64,000 nt of DNA from JBFONV01 sp040779335 (GCA_040779335.1 JBFONV010000003.1:186001-250000); one strand, 5' to 3'; positions 50,802-59,772 are shown, counted from the first letter of the stretch. Numbers and translations: made by a program. The notes: generated by a model not told the origin, from the letters alone.

Positions 50802-52192
50802 TGTTAATACGTCGATACTTAGTATTGTTCTTGCTCTCGGTGATCACGTTGATCACCTTTTATTCTGCTATCCAAGGATATAAGGCGAGTATGAATAAAA
50901 CATCAGTACTATTCGATGCTGAGCTTATTGATTTGGCCGATACGTTGGCGGCAATTTCTCCCAAAGGCGATGTAAACTCCGTATCGACAAGTTCAAGTTT
51001 TGCTTTTCAAATCTGGGAGAGCAAGGCTTTGCTGCTTAAAAGCGACAATGCTCCTGATACAGCAATTATTAAAGAAGCCAATTTGTCATTAATCAACGGA
51101 AAACTGTCCGATATCAACAGTGATAATCAACTTTTTAGTGAATTAAATTTCTCGGGGCAACGCTGGCGAGTATATCGAAAATTAACCGAAGATGGTAAAC
51201 GCGTTGTAGTGGTTGCACAGCCGTTACAAAGACGCTTTGAATTAGCTGAAGATGTGATAGTTTCGGCAGTAATGCCAATAGTGTTAGCGATACCTGTAAT
51301 GATGTTTATTGTTTCTTTAGTTATTAGACAAGGGCTTAAACCGCTAACGTATTTGACCAAGGCTTTAATGAATAAAAAGGCCAATGACCTTAGCCCTATT
51401 AAAAGTAATAAAGGGCAGAATGAATTAACCCCCGTTATTGACACGTTAAATCAGTTGTTTGAGCGCTTAGCCTTGTCATTTGAGCGTGAAAAACGATTTG
51501 CATCGGATGCAGCCCATGAATTAAGAACGCCGCTTAGTGTACTAAAAATAAATGTCCATAATTTACAAAGTGAAATGCGTGACAGTGTCTCTACAACACC
51601 TTCAACTCAGCAAGAATTATTGCAACAGCTGGTGCGAGGGGTTGATAGGATGGCTCATGTTGTTGATCAGATCTTGACACTTAATCGCACCAATCCAGAG
51701 CAAATATCGATACAAAGTGAACTCATTGATATAAGAGCCATTGCACAACAAGTTATTAGTGATTTATACCCTGAAATAACACAGCGAGATCAGCGGATAT
51801 CACTTAATAGTGACCATATGTTACTTAAAGGCAATGAGTTTGCATTGAAAACTTTGCTGCAAAACTTGATTTCAAACGCAAGCAAATATACTCCTGAGGG
51901 CGGTGAAATACGGGTATCGGCAAAAGCTGACCGAAATCACGCGATAATTACTGTTGAAGATTCTGGGCCAGGCATTGCCTCTGAGGAATATGAACGCGTT
52001 TTTGATCGTTTTTATCGTGTTGGTGGAGATAAACACAATAGCTCAGTTATTGGTTGTGGTTTAGGGCTAGCCATTGTTCAGCATATTGCACAATTACATG
52101 GTGCTTCGATTGAATTAGCAAGATCTGTGGCATTGGGCGGCCTGCAAGTGAACGTAAAGTTTTTAATATCAACAGGAGGCGCCAATGAGTAA
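50801..52192 (+). CDS. sensor histidine kinase, QseC-like
   Basis: A 463-residue inner-membrane kinase. Two transmembrane segments (about 8-24 and 158-175) enclose a periplasmic domain of about 130 residues. HAMP-like linker, then the H-box 'FASDAAHELRTPLSVLK' with His239, N-box 'LLQNLISNASKYTP', and G-boxes 'VEDSGPGIASEEYERVF' and 'GCGLGLAIVQHIAQLHG'. It resembles QseC/PmrB, which sense metals or small molecules. It overlaps the regulator by one base and the cupredoxin gene by 8 bases, so the four genes read as one unit. Confidence 0.9.
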   Translation: MLIRRYLVLFLLSVITLITFYSAIQGYKASMNKTSVLFDAELIDLADTLAAISPKGDVNSVSTSSSFAFQIWESKALLLKSDNAPDTAIIKEANLSLINGKLSDINSDNQLFSELNFSGQRWRVYRKLTEDGKRVVVVAQPLQRRFELAEDVIVSAVMPIVLAIPVMMFIVSLVIRQGLKPLTYLTKALMNKKANDLSPIKSNKGQNELTPVIDTLNQLFERLALSFEREKRFASDAAHELRTPLSVLKINVHNLQSEMRDSVSTTPSTQQELLQQLVRGVDRMAHVVDQILTLNRTNPEQISIQSELIDIRAIAQQVISDLYPEITQRDQRISLNSDHMLLKGNEFALKTLLQNLISNASKYTPEGGEIRVSAKADRNHAIITVEDSGPGIASEEYERVFDRFYRVGGDKHNSSVIGCGLGLAIVQHIAQLHGASIELARSVALGGLQVNVKFLISTGGANE

Positions 52193-52586
52193 GCGCCAAA
52201 TGTCATCATTAATATTTTTTATCAGTTCTTTTTTTGTTGCTTTTGCGGTTTGGGCAGATAAAGAGCAATATGCATTAGAAATTAAAGATCATCTCTTTTA
52301 TCCTGCTGAAATAGTTATCCCTGCCAATAAAAAAATTAAACTTATTATATATAACCGAGACGATACACCAGAAGAGTTTGACAGCTTTGACTTAAATCGT
52401 GAAAAAGTGATTTTTCCTCATAAAAAAGCGGTGATTTATATCGGCCCCTTACCTGAAGGACGATATGAGTTTTTTGGTGAATACAACCCTAACAGTGCCC
52501 GTGGTGCGCTTCTTGTTACCTCTGCAGAGAAAACTAAGAATAAAGCAACCATTAATATCGCGCCTACTGTGATAGAGGCACATTGA
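52185..52586 (+). CDS. exported cupredoxin-like protein
   Basis: A 133-residue protein with a signal peptide ('SSLIFFISSFFVAFAVWA'). The mature part 'YALEIKDHLFYPAEIVIPANKKIKLIIYNRDDTPEEFDSFDLNREKVIFPHKKAVIYIGPLPEGRYEFFGEYNPNSARGALLV' is a cupredoxin_1 domain as found beside FTR1 iron permeases. There is no cysteine in the protein, so it is not a blue-copper electron carrier; any metal would bind through His or acidic residues. A GGAGG site precedes the ATG; it overlaps the kinase gene by 8 bases. Confidence 0.82.
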   Translation: MSKRQMSSLIFFISSFFVAFAVWADKEQYALEIKDHLFYPAEIVIPANKKIKLIIYNRDDTPEEFDSFDLNREKVIFPHKKAVIYIGPLPEGRYEFFGEYNPNSARGALLVTSAEKTKNKATINIAPTVIEAH

Positions 52587-52587
52587 T

Positions 52588-53373
52588 ATGCTCATTAATA
52601 CGGTTATTTTATTTTTAAGAGATGCAATGCCTTTAGCATTAATTATTGCGATGTTATTGTCGCTAACCATTAAGTTGCAGATAAATACTCGATGGTTATA
52701 TAGCGCAATTTTAATCAGTTTGTTTACGATGATTCCGTTTATTAGTTATATCGATGTTATCGCACAACTTTTTGATAGTAGGGGGCTAGAATTAATGTTT
52801 TCAATGATTTATGGACTGATATACATTTTAATAATAATCACTCTATGGTCAATACATTTCAAGGAAAACAAACGCTACGCGCTATATTGCGCTGTTGCTA
52901 TTTTTGTTCTGGTAGCAACACAAAATGGTGCGAATTTTTTAGTGTACATCACCGGGTATTGGCGCCAAATTGGTGCGGTACCTTCTCTGTTTGTCGGGGT
53001 TGCACTCGGGGTTGGTATTTGTATCAGTATTGGTATTTTATTGTATTTTATTACCGTGTTAAGTGACGATAATATATATCCAGCCAGTTCATCATTATTG
53101 CTACTATTTTTCGGCGCTGGGCAAATTAACCATGCCAGTAATCAATTATTACAAATTGATGTTTTACCCGAGAGTCAATTGCTCTGGGATGCTAACTTTC
53201 TTTTACCTGAAAGTTCAGAAATTGGGTACTTTTTTAGCGCTTTATTTGGCTATGATGCTACACCAACTTTATTTCAAGCGCTGTTATATGTTGGCTTGTT
53301 ATTTATACCTATGGCCGTGTTTAGGTTACATAAAGGAAAATTTGATTTGCACAATATACAGGGGAACAGCTAA
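52588..53373 (+). CDS. divergent FTR1-family permease-like protein
   Basis: A 261-residue protein with about seven transmembrane helices. Position after a cupredoxin and 'VILFLRDAMPLALIIAMLL' at the N-terminus point to the FTR1 iron permease family, where the segment normally reads R-E-G-x-E. Here it is L-R-D-A-M-P. The second motif region reads 'ATQNGANFLVYITGY', also without the acidic pair. It therefore lacks canonical iron-binding residues and may move another substrate or act with the cupredoxin in a different way. It is spaced one base from the cupredoxin gene and overlaps the next gene by one base. Confidence 0.65.
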   Translation: MLINTVILFLRDAMPLALIIAMLLSLTIKLQINTRWLYSAILISLFTMIPFISYIDVIAQLFDSRGLELMFSMIYGLIYILIIITLWSIHFKENKRYALYCAVAIFVLVATQNGANFLVYITGYWRQIGAVPSLFVGVALGVGICISIGILLYFITVLSDDNIYPASSSLLLLFFGAGQINHASNQLLQIDVLPESQLLWDANFLLPESSEIGYFFSALFGYDATPTLFQALLYVGLLFIPMAVFRLHKGKFDLHNIQGNS

Positions 53374-54098
53374 TGAAAGGGGTTTCGATCATTTTGTACC
53401 AGATAATAAGTGTTACTTGTGCTCTTTTTACCTTAATTGTGTCACCGAATGTGCATGCCGATGGCGTCGTCGTTGATAAAGTTTATCATCCGTATGTTTT
53501 ACCCAACGAGCGTGAATTTGAATGGCGGTTATTGTCTCGTCAAAACGATGATGGCAATAGTTTGGCTCAGCGTATTGCATATGGACATGCCATATCGGAA
53601 ACAATTACTGTTGAAGGTTACCTTGTTGGTGAGCGAAATCAAAATGATGAATTTGGCCTAGAGGCCTATGAAATTGAAGTACGTTGGATGCTTACGGATC
53701 AAGGACAATATTGGGCTGATTGGGGAGTGCTATTTGAATTGGAAAAGACCCATCAAATTGATAACTGGGAGTTGACGTCGGGCGTACTCGTTGAAAAAGA
53801 ATACGGTAGAGCGAGTGTGACGATGAATATGTTCCTGATCTATGAGTGGGGTGCAAATATTAATGATGAAATAGAGTCAGAGTTTCGATTTCAATACCGC
53901 TATCGATGGTTTCCTCAGTTACAGCCAGCGATAGAATTCTACTCAGGACAAGATTACGTTGGTGCTGGCCCCGCATTTATGGGGATACAACGTTTTGATG
54001 GTCAAAAACAACTTAAGTGGGAAGCTGGATTTATTGTTGGTTTTAATGGCGACAGTAAAGATCATATATTGAGACTTGCAATAGAATATGAATTTTAG
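53373..54098 (+). CDS. putative outer membrane beta-barrel protein
   Basis: A 241-residue exported protein: signal peptide ('IISVTCALFTLIVSPNVHA'), then alternating beta strands and a C-terminal 'LRLAIEYEF' ending in Phe, as in outer-membrane barrels. I do not recognise a family. 'YHPYVLPNEREFEWRLLSRQ' follows the signal peptide. It overlaps the permease gene by one base and ends the run from 50142. It might be an outer-membrane partner of the permease and cupredoxin (inference from gene order only). Confidence 0.7.
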   Translation: MKGVSIILYQIISVTCALFTLIVSPNVHADGVVVDKVYHPYVLPNEREFEWRLLSRQNDDGNSLAQRIAYGHAISETITVEGYLVGERNQNDEFGLEAYEIEVRWMLTDQGQYWADWGVLFELEKTHQIDNWELTSGVLVEKEYGRASVTMNMFLIYEWGANINDEIESEFRFQYRYRWFPQLQPAIEFYSGQDYVGAGPAFMGIQRFDGQKQLKWEAGFIVGFNGDSKDHILRLAIEYEF

Positions 54099-54136
54099 CG
54101 GCATAACCAACAATAATTTCAGGTTTAGTGCGGTTA

Positions 54137-54622
54137 TTATTGCGTGACGAGTTTTTTATCTCCGAGCTTAAATGTACCGTTTGAAAGAAACTGAACCACT
54201 TGATCTCGCTTTTTACCTATTAATAAAGGCCCATCATCCATAAATAAAAAATTTTTCCAGCAACGTTGAAACACATCCCAATTGGTCTCAATGATGTTAT
54301 TTCTTGAACTACAAAAATAAACAACGGTATTTTTATCCCAGAGTAGGTTGTTAATTATTAGCTCGGGTAATTGCGGTGTTTCACTATCCCATACCGGTTC
54401 CCATTTTCCTTGTTCATACCAAATTTTATCATTGTGCGGCCAATCACCATTCTTGAAAAAATCGGGATGATCAACTTGCCTACTAATTGAGTTATCCCAC
54501 AATACATTTGCTCTTGCGCTCGTCATGGGTTTAATTAACGCCAGATCTTGTGTGGCAATAGGGAGACTTTTGTGACGAAAAACCCAAGCGTTTTTCAAGG
54601 AATCAATAGATGTGTAATTCAT
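54137..54622 (-). CDS. DUF2947 protein
   Basis: A 161-residue soluble protein: 'YTSIDSLKNAWVFRHKSLPIATQDLALIKPM' and 'WRHD...FF..GDWP' style blocks with 'LLWDKNTVVYFCSSRNNIIETNWDVFQRCWKNFLFMDDGPLLIGKKRDQVVQFLSNGTFKLG' match DUF2947 of Vibrio and Shewanella. Function unknown. It faces the previous gene tail-to-tail with a 38-bp gap and stands alone. Confidence 0.8.
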   Translation of the reverse strand: MNYTSIDSLKNAWVFRHKSLPIATQDLALIKPMTSARANVLWDNSISRQVDHPDFFKNGDWPHNDKIWYEQGKWEPVWDSETPQLPELIINNLLWDKNTVVYFCSSRNNIIETNWDVFQRCWKNFLFMDDGPLLIGKKRDQVVQFLSNGTFKLGDKKLVTQ

Positions 54623-54949
54623 TAATATTCAACATTTTTGTTACTTGCAACTGATTATATCAAGAGTATATAGCAAGTGAATTAATAAATTGCTCGCTTA
54701 GCGAGAATTTACAAGTTCAATTGTTAATAAATAGCGCATGGAATTAATTTAAAATAAATTGTCGGTCTCTGTATTGCAACAAGATGTGAGCTTATTTGCT
54801 AAGCAAAAAGTTATTTACAGGCCGATTTAACGAGGTGCTGATTCTTTTTAACATATTTATCGAATTATTAGGCTGAGCATATGTAAATATTTTGTTATTT
54901 TAAGCTAGCTTACATATAATACGGGCAAAATAAAAAGGAAGAACTTCTC
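54623..54949. other. 327-bp intergenic region upstream of the ompA-like gene
   Basis: Between divergent DUF2947 and the OmpA-family gene. Besides the promoter at 54892-54920 it holds two short self-complementary stretches (CTCGC-TTA-GCGAG and TTTGC-TAA-GCAAA, each with a 5-bp stem). Otherwise AT-rich with no gene visible. Confidence 0.6.
54892..54920 (+). promoter_or_regulatory. promoter of the ompA-like gene
   Basis: TTGTTA (54892-54897) and a perfect TATAAT (54915-54920) are 17 bases apart. The ATG follows 29 bases after the -10 with an AAGGAAG ribosome site, so strong constitutive expression is likely, as for other OmpA proteins. Confidence 0.75.
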
Positions 54950-56047
54950 ATGAAAACATTTTTCTATACAAAATTGACCATTGCTCTAACTGCGGCAAGT
55001 CTCTTATCTTTTTCTGTCAATGCATTAGAACAGCCTAATGGCGATGATCTTATTGGTAATTATTATGGCGGTATCCATCTTACCCACGCTATTGACGGTG
55101 ATGATGGTGATAAAGGCGTATATAATTCTGCAATGGATCATGCCTCAGGCGCGGGTGTTGAAATCGGGTACCGATATAGCCCTGAAACCGAATTCAGATT
55201 GTCATACTCTCATATGAACTGGGTCTTTGATGAACTTGAAAGTTATAATAGTGGTAATTCATATACTGCTCTAGATGTGTTGTATTTTCCTAATAAACAA
55301 AACCTATATTTTGTTGGTGGTTTGGGGATATGGGATATCGTTGATGAGAAGCCTTCTGCTGATTTAGGCGCCGGCTATCGTTATTATTTAACGCAAAAAT
55401 CGGCATTGTATTTGGAAGGAAAAGGTAACTATCAGTTTTCTGACAACCATTTAGATTATTCAGCTAAATTAGGTTTTATATACTTTTTTGGTGAAAATAA
55501 ATCATCAGGACCAAAAATTAAGCCACAAACTCAATCTGTTACAAAAGCAGAGGCGGCATCACAAACAGTAATGAAAGTTGATACCGATAACGATGGTGTA
55601 TTTGATGATTACGACAAATGTGCTAATACGCCGATGAGCGATAAAGTTGATGCTAAGGGTTGTACAGTCTTTACTGAAGAAGTATCTACAATGGAATTGT
55701 TGATAAACTTTGACAATAACCAATCTACTGTTAAAGCAGAGTACTTTACGGAAGTGAAGAAAGCGGCTGATTTTCTTAACCAATATCCTCATACATCACT
55801 AACCATTGAGGGACATACTTCAAGCAAAGGCGCGGCAGCTTATAACAAAACGTTATCGCAAAAACGCGCGGAAGCGGTTGTTGACTTGCTAATTAATGAC
55901 TATGGCATAGATGCAAGTAGGCTTTCTGCGATGGGCTATGGCGAAGAACGATTAATTAATATGGACGATACTGCTCAAGCGCATGCTGACAACCGCAGAA
56001 TTGAAGCGAAAATATCAGTCACTAATAAAGTTGCTATTAAACGTTAA
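54950..56047 (+). CDS. OmpA-family outer membrane protein
   Basis: A 365-residue OmpA-type protein. Signal peptide 'LTAASLLSFSVNA' is followed by an N-terminal eight-strand barrel (about 35-190, starting 'GNYYGGIHL'), a thrombospondin type 3-like Ca-binding linker 'DTDNDGVFDDYDKCANTP', and the C-terminal peptidoglycan-binding OmpA domain ('LINFDNNQSTVK', 'TIEGHTSSKGAAAYNKTLSQKRAEAVVDLL', 'GYGEERLINMDDTAQAHADNRRIEAKI'). It tethers the outer membrane to the wall. Strong promoter and terminator flank it. Confidence 0.92.
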   Translation: MKTFFYTKLTIALTAASLLSFSVNALEQPNGDDLIGNYYGGIHLTHAIDGDDGDKGVYNSAMDHASGAGVEIGYRYSPETEFRLSYSHMNWVFDELESYNSGNSYTALDVLYFPNKQNLYFVGGLGIWDIVDEKPSADLGAGYRYYLTQKSALYLEGKGNYQFSDNHLDYSAKLGFIYFFGENKSSGPKIKPQTQSVTKAEAASQTVMKVDTDNDGVFDDYDKCANTPMSDKVDAKGCTVFTEEVSTMELLINFDNNQSTVKAEYFTEVKKAADFLNQYPHTSLTIEGHTSSKGAAAYNKTLSQKRAEAVVDLLINDYGIDASRLSAMGYGEERLINMDDTAQAHADNRRIEAKISVTNKVAIKR

Positions 56048-56072
56048 TTAAACGCTTTATCAACAACCCACA

Positions 56073-56108
56073 AAGCTAAGTGTGATCTCTGTTACACTTA
56101 GCTTTTTT
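56073..56108 (+). terminator. terminator after the ompA-like gene
   Basis: AAGCTAAGTGT (56073-56083) and ACACTTAGCTT (56094-56104) form a perfect 11-bp stem with a 10-base loop, followed by four more T. Confidence 0.88.
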
Positions 56109-56176
56109 ATTGGTTAGATTTTTAGTATCAGATAATCTCTTTGTACAAAGAAAGTTAACTATCGACGAGTACCCAC

Positions 56177-57067
56177 ATGTATCCGATTAACTATGTAGAG
56201 CCCGTTTTTCGTCCTCCTAGCGAGTGGAAAAGTCTTATTTTACAAGTCACTAATGGTTGCTCATGGAATAAATGTACATTTTGCGACATGTATACAGGAG
56301 CAAGTAAAAAGTTTCGCGCTAAATCAATTGAAGATATTGAAGCTGAAATAGCGGCTGTTGCGATCTCAACATTGCCCGTGACCAGAGTATTTTTAGCTGA
56401 TGGTGACGCTATGATGTTACCTTTTCGGCGTCTTAAAGAAATTTTATCCTTGATCTCCCGTTATTTTCCTCGTGTGACCAGAGTATCTAGTTATTGTTTG
56501 CCTCGAAATTTAACCAATAAAACGGTTGAGCAACTCCAAGAGCTTCATTCCCTCGGATTACAATTACTTTATATTGGCTGTGAAAGCGGAGATGATGAAG
56601 TACTGTCTTTAATAGAAAAAGGTGAAACCTACCAAAGTAGTTTAGCGGCATTAACAAAAATTAAAACTGCAGGAATGAAAAGCTCAGTAATGATTTTGAA
56701 TGGATTGGGAGGACCGCAATTATCTCACCAGCACGCAGTTAATTCTGCGAAGCTAATGAATGAAGCGCAGCCTGATTATTTATCTACATTAGTGGTTTCT
56801 TTTCCTTTTGGGGAAGAGCGCTTTGCCGCAAATTTTAGTGGTGGCTTTCGTCAATTAAGTCAGCAAGAACTGTTTAAAGAAATGGAAACGTTGCTGTCGA
56901 CACTTGAATTGAGCAAAACAATATTTCGCTCTGATCATGCGTCTAATTACCTTGTTCTCAAGGGGGTATTGGGTAAAGATAAGGATTTGTTACTTGCGCA
57001 AGTTCGAACTGCTATGACTAAACCTGAGCTCATTCCATTGCGACAAGAATGGCAACGGGGCTTATAA
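56177..57067 (+). CDS. radical SAM protein
   Basis: A 296-residue radical SAM enzyme. The cluster motif is 'NGCSWNKCTFCDMY', with Cys28, Cys33 and Cys36 in a CX4CX2C spacing instead of CX3CX2C; the same 'GCS.NKCTFC' form is frequent in an uncharacterised family in other bacteria. 'RVFLADGDAMMLPFRRLKEIL' binds the substrate/SAM region and 'LLYIGCESGDDEVLSLIEKGETYQ' follows. No second Fe-S domain or B12 domain is seen. The reaction is unknown. It stands alone after the OmpA terminator. Confidence 0.85.
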   Translation: MYPINYVEPVFRPPSEWKSLILQVTNGCSWNKCTFCDMYTGASKKFRAKSIEDIEAEIAAVAISTLPVTRVFLADGDAMMLPFRRLKEILSLISRYFPRVTRVSSYCLPRNLTNKTVEQLQELHSLGLQLLYIGCESGDDEVLSLIEKGETYQSSLAALTKIKTAGMKSSVMILNGLGGPQLSHQHAVNSAKLMNEAQPDYLSTLVVSFPFGEERFAANFSGGFRQLSQQELFKEMETLLSTLELSKTIFRSDHASNYLVLKGVLGKDKDLLLAQVRTAMTKPELIPLRQEWQRGL

Positions 57068-57242
57068 AAGTGACATATAGCAGCAAGGATAATGATAGTG
57101 AATTGCATAATAAATCACATATTTGCTATTTATTTGCACAAAATCTCCTTTTCTGTATTTGCTTTTAGAGATACTTGCATTAAGATCTGCTACAATGCTC
57201 CGCTAAATTCACTCCCATTCATTAAAGAAAGTTAAAGTTAGT

Positions 57243-57419
57243 ATGCGTATAAAGTTAATTGTTGATATAGATACCTCTCCAGAACATAACTGTGTTGCTG
57301 GTAAAGAATTTGAAGCCGTATTAATCCATCCTCGTTCGACAACTGTAGAATTTATAGCTGATTCAGGGAACCCATTTAGAGCGTTCCACTATGAATATGA
57401 AGTTATTCCTGCAGAATAA
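57243..57419 (+). CDS. 58-residue hypothetical protein
   Basis: An ORF of 58 residues starting M-R-I-K-L-I-V-D-I-D and ending in 'FRAFHYEYEVIPAE'. It has a compact beta-rich look and is not a shadow of any larger gene. Codon use is like the neighbours. No strong ribosome site is seen, and I know no family for it. Its conservation in relatives would have to decide whether it is real. Confidence 0.55.
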   Translation: MRIKLIVDIDTSPEHNCVAGKEFEAVLIHPRSTTVEFIADSGNPFRAFHYEYEVIPAE

Positions 57420-57459
57420 TTTCTATTTAGTGCCACCGATATTGTGGTGTTGAGCGGAT

Positions 57460-57477
57460 AAGCCCTGTACAGGGCTT
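57460..57477. repeat. 18-bp perfect palindrome
   Basis: AAGCCCTGTACAGGGCTT is completely self-complementary with no loop, 40 bp after the 58-residue ORF. As an RNA hairpin it would be weak at the centre; as DNA it could be a protein-binding site. No nearby T-run. Confidence 0.55.
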
Positions 57478-57711
57478 GACGTGCATTTCTATAAGACTTA
57501 GTTAAGTTATCTGTTTTCAAGTTTTTCGGATTTGAAGGATGGCTGCTGCCCCGTATTTTTCATGGCATAAATATTTTGTAGTACCTATTTTAGTACCTAT
57601 ACCAGTAACCGATTTAGTGTCGCAAGCTATAAGCAGTATTACAATGCTGCTCGTTAATGCGATTATAGATAATGCTAAATTTTAGTTTTTCGGCCAGAGC
57701 GCTTTCTACCC

Positions 57712-57975
57712 CTATCCATTTACGTTTTTCTTTGCTAGTGAAAAATTTGCCATGATCACGGTTATCGCTCCAACAATCAGTGAAAGCAGCGCTAGGCCAA
57801 ATTTAGCATTATTTTGCATGCCAGTAACAAGTAAAAAGCCGGCTATGACAATAAATACTATGCCGATTATCAAGAACGTTCGCGGATATTGACTGATCAG
57901 ATTGATTCGTTTAGATGAACGTTTTATCGATTGATTTTTATATTTTTTTTTGGGCTTGTGTTTTTTTGTCGACAT
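57712..57975 (-). CDS. small membrane protein
   Basis: An 87-residue protein with a very basic N-terminus ('KKHKPKKKYKNQSIKRSSKR') and two transmembrane helices ('FLIIGIVFIVIAGFLLVTGM' and 'FGLALLSLIVGAITVIMANFSL'). ATG 57975 follows GGAGAG at good spacing. I know no function. It may belong to a small family of unnamed Alteromonadales membrane proteins (guess). Confidence 0.62.
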   Translation of the reverse strand: MSTKKHKPKKKYKNQSIKRSSKRINLISQYPRTFLIIGIVFIVIAGFLLVTGMQNNAKFGLALLSLIVGAITVIMANFSLAKKNVNG

Positions 57976-58408
57976 TTTACTCTCCAATTTTTAAAAAATC
58001 CTGACAGCGGTGTTAGCAAAAGTCCTAAACGCATTGTTTTCGCATACGTAAATACGTTTTGTCGTTACAGAATATATCGAAATTTTAACCTTTATATTGC
58101 ATGCTATTACACTAATTTACCTGAAAACTTTTTATTATCAAGTTGTTAAATTAGTTAAAAGTTTCATTGATTTTACTGGGGGCGGAATAAAAACAGCAAT
58201 GTGAATTGATAGCAGTAGTTTGATTTTTTAAGGTTATATGTGTGCGGTACGGACCTTAAATCTGCTGTTTATCGCAGAAAATATTTAACGAACCCTCAAA
58301 CTCTCAATAAATAACTTTCTTTGATTTAATTTTGATACATCTATTTTTATGCTCTAGTATAAATTACGGATAAAGATATTAAATACTTATAGGTTACGTG
58401 GATTTACA
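57976..58408. other. 433-bp intergenic region before the regulator-phosphatase gene
   Basis: AT-rich, with no convincing ORF. A TTGATA (58332-58337) and TAGTAT (58355-58360) pair 17 bases apart may be the promoter of the gene at 58409. A TCTGC/GCAGA pair (58261-58278) is the only stem I noticed. Confidence 0.45.
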
Positions 58409-59638
58409 ATGGGCAACGATACAGAAGTTGGGTCTAAGAAAAAAGAAATAGAAATTAGCGGTGATCATATAGATACAGAAAATAGTAAAGTAAGGATACT
58501 TGCTATTGATGATGAGAAAATAAACCTTAAACTGCTAGATAAAATGCTTAGGGCTAATGGGTATTGTAATATAGAGCTAATTCAGAACCCAGAACAAGCA
58601 ATAGATGCCTATCATCAACACCCTGCTGATCTGATTCTACTTGATCTACAAATGCCAAGAAAAGACGGCTTTACCCTGTTAGATGAATTTCATTCATTGA
58701 ATGATCCGTTGTTACCGCCTATTGTTGTTCTGACCGCATACCAACAAAGAGAATATCGATTAAAAGCGCTACAATTGGGCGCTAGAGATTTTCTTACCAA
58801 GCCATTTGATCAAATTGAGCTTATCGCTCGCATACGTAACCTAATCGAAATGCAAAAACACCTTAAAGTAGTAAGGCAGCAGAAAGATATACTGGAACAA
58901 GAAAACAGTTTGGCACAAAACCTACATGAAAACCTATTGGGCGATAATGGTCATAATTTACCAGGAGTAAGTTGTTTTCATCTTCCAGCAAGCGTGTTTA
59001 GCGGCGATTTGTTTCTTGCAAGAACATGCCCTCATCACCAAAGGCTCTATATCGTTTTAGCTGATGCTATGGGTCATGGCTTAACCGCAGCTATCAGTTT
59101 AATACCATTGTCTATGCTATTTCATTCTATGGTGGATCAAGGCCGTGATATAGAGGAGATAGCGACCGAGTTAAATGCTTTACTTTATAAGTTACTTCCA
59201 GATGACCGATTCGTAGCGGCTACGTTATTGCAATTTGACCTAAATGCAAGAACTGTGCAGGTATGGAATGGAGGATTGCCCCCCGTACTTTGTATTAGCC
59301 CACAGAACAAAAACTGTATACAGTTCAACTCATTAAATATGTCGCTTGGTATATTATCGCCAAAATCATTTAAAGCTGAATGCGTCAGTCACTCACTCTT
59401 AGATGGAGACAAAATGATGCTTTACTCTGATGGTGTGACAGAGGCGTTAAATGAGCAGAACGAATATTTTAATACTAGACTTAACGATATGCTTAATTCG
59501 TTGTGTGAGACCAAATTTCCAATGCAATTGGTTCGCACAACACTTGAGCAACATATTATTCACACGGAACCAAAAGACGATATCTGTTTAGCTGAAATTG
59601 ATATTCAACATGTTGTGCTTGAGAACATCCATCTATGA
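58409..59638 (+). CDS. response regulator fused to SpoIIE-type PP2C phosphatase
   Basis: A 409-residue two-domain protein. The receiver domain (about 28-150) has acidic pair Asp34-Asp35, phosphorylation site Asp79 in 'LILLDLQMPRKDG' and Lys in 'FLTKPFDQ'. After a short coiled coil ('QKDILEQENSLAQNLHENLL') comes a SpoIIE/RsbU phosphatase domain with 'FSGDLFLA', 'LADAMGHGLTAA' and 'MMLYSDGVTEA'. Such proteins dephosphorylate anti-sigma-factor antagonists in partner-switching systems, here gated by phosphorylation (inference). No antagonist gene is adjacent; the hybrid kinase follows and may be the phosphodonor. Confidence 0.9.
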   Translation: MGNDTEVGSKKKEIEISGDHIDTENSKVRILAIDDEKINLKLLDKMLRANGYCNIELIQNPEQAIDAYHQHPADLILLDLQMPRKDGFTLLDEFHSLNDPLLPPIVVLTAYQQREYRLKALQLGARDFLTKPFDQIELIARIRNLIEMQKHLKVVRQQKDILEQENSLAQNLHENLLGDNGHNLPGVSCFHLPASVFSGDLFLARTCPHHQRLYIVLADAMGHGLTAAISLIPLSMLFHSMVDQGRDIEEIATELNALLYKLLPDDRFVAATLLQFDLNARTVQVWNGGLPPVLCISPQNKNCIQFNSLNMSLGILSPKSFKAECVSHSLLDGDKMMLYSDGVTEALNEQNEYFNTRLNDMLNSLCETKFPMQLVRTTLEQHIIHTEPKDDICLAEIDIQHVVLENIHL

Positions 59639-59772
59639 CTGTGGCCATATTACAATTTATAAATCCGAATATTCTTAATATCACAATTAGAAGCTGAGTT
59701 TGATTTGATTGCAAAATTATATTTACTAACATAATTATTAAACATTGCTCAATGCATAAAGATGAGAAAAAG

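Noticed and set aside
53063..53476. 137-codon ORF overlapping the permease and barrel genes in another frame
   Set aside because: Cys/Tyr-rich translation unlike real proteins, fully covered by two better-supported genes.
57520..57711. Possible insertion scar with repeated 'TAGTACCTAT' words
   Set aside because: The words are short and there is no integrase, target duplication or tRNA end around them.
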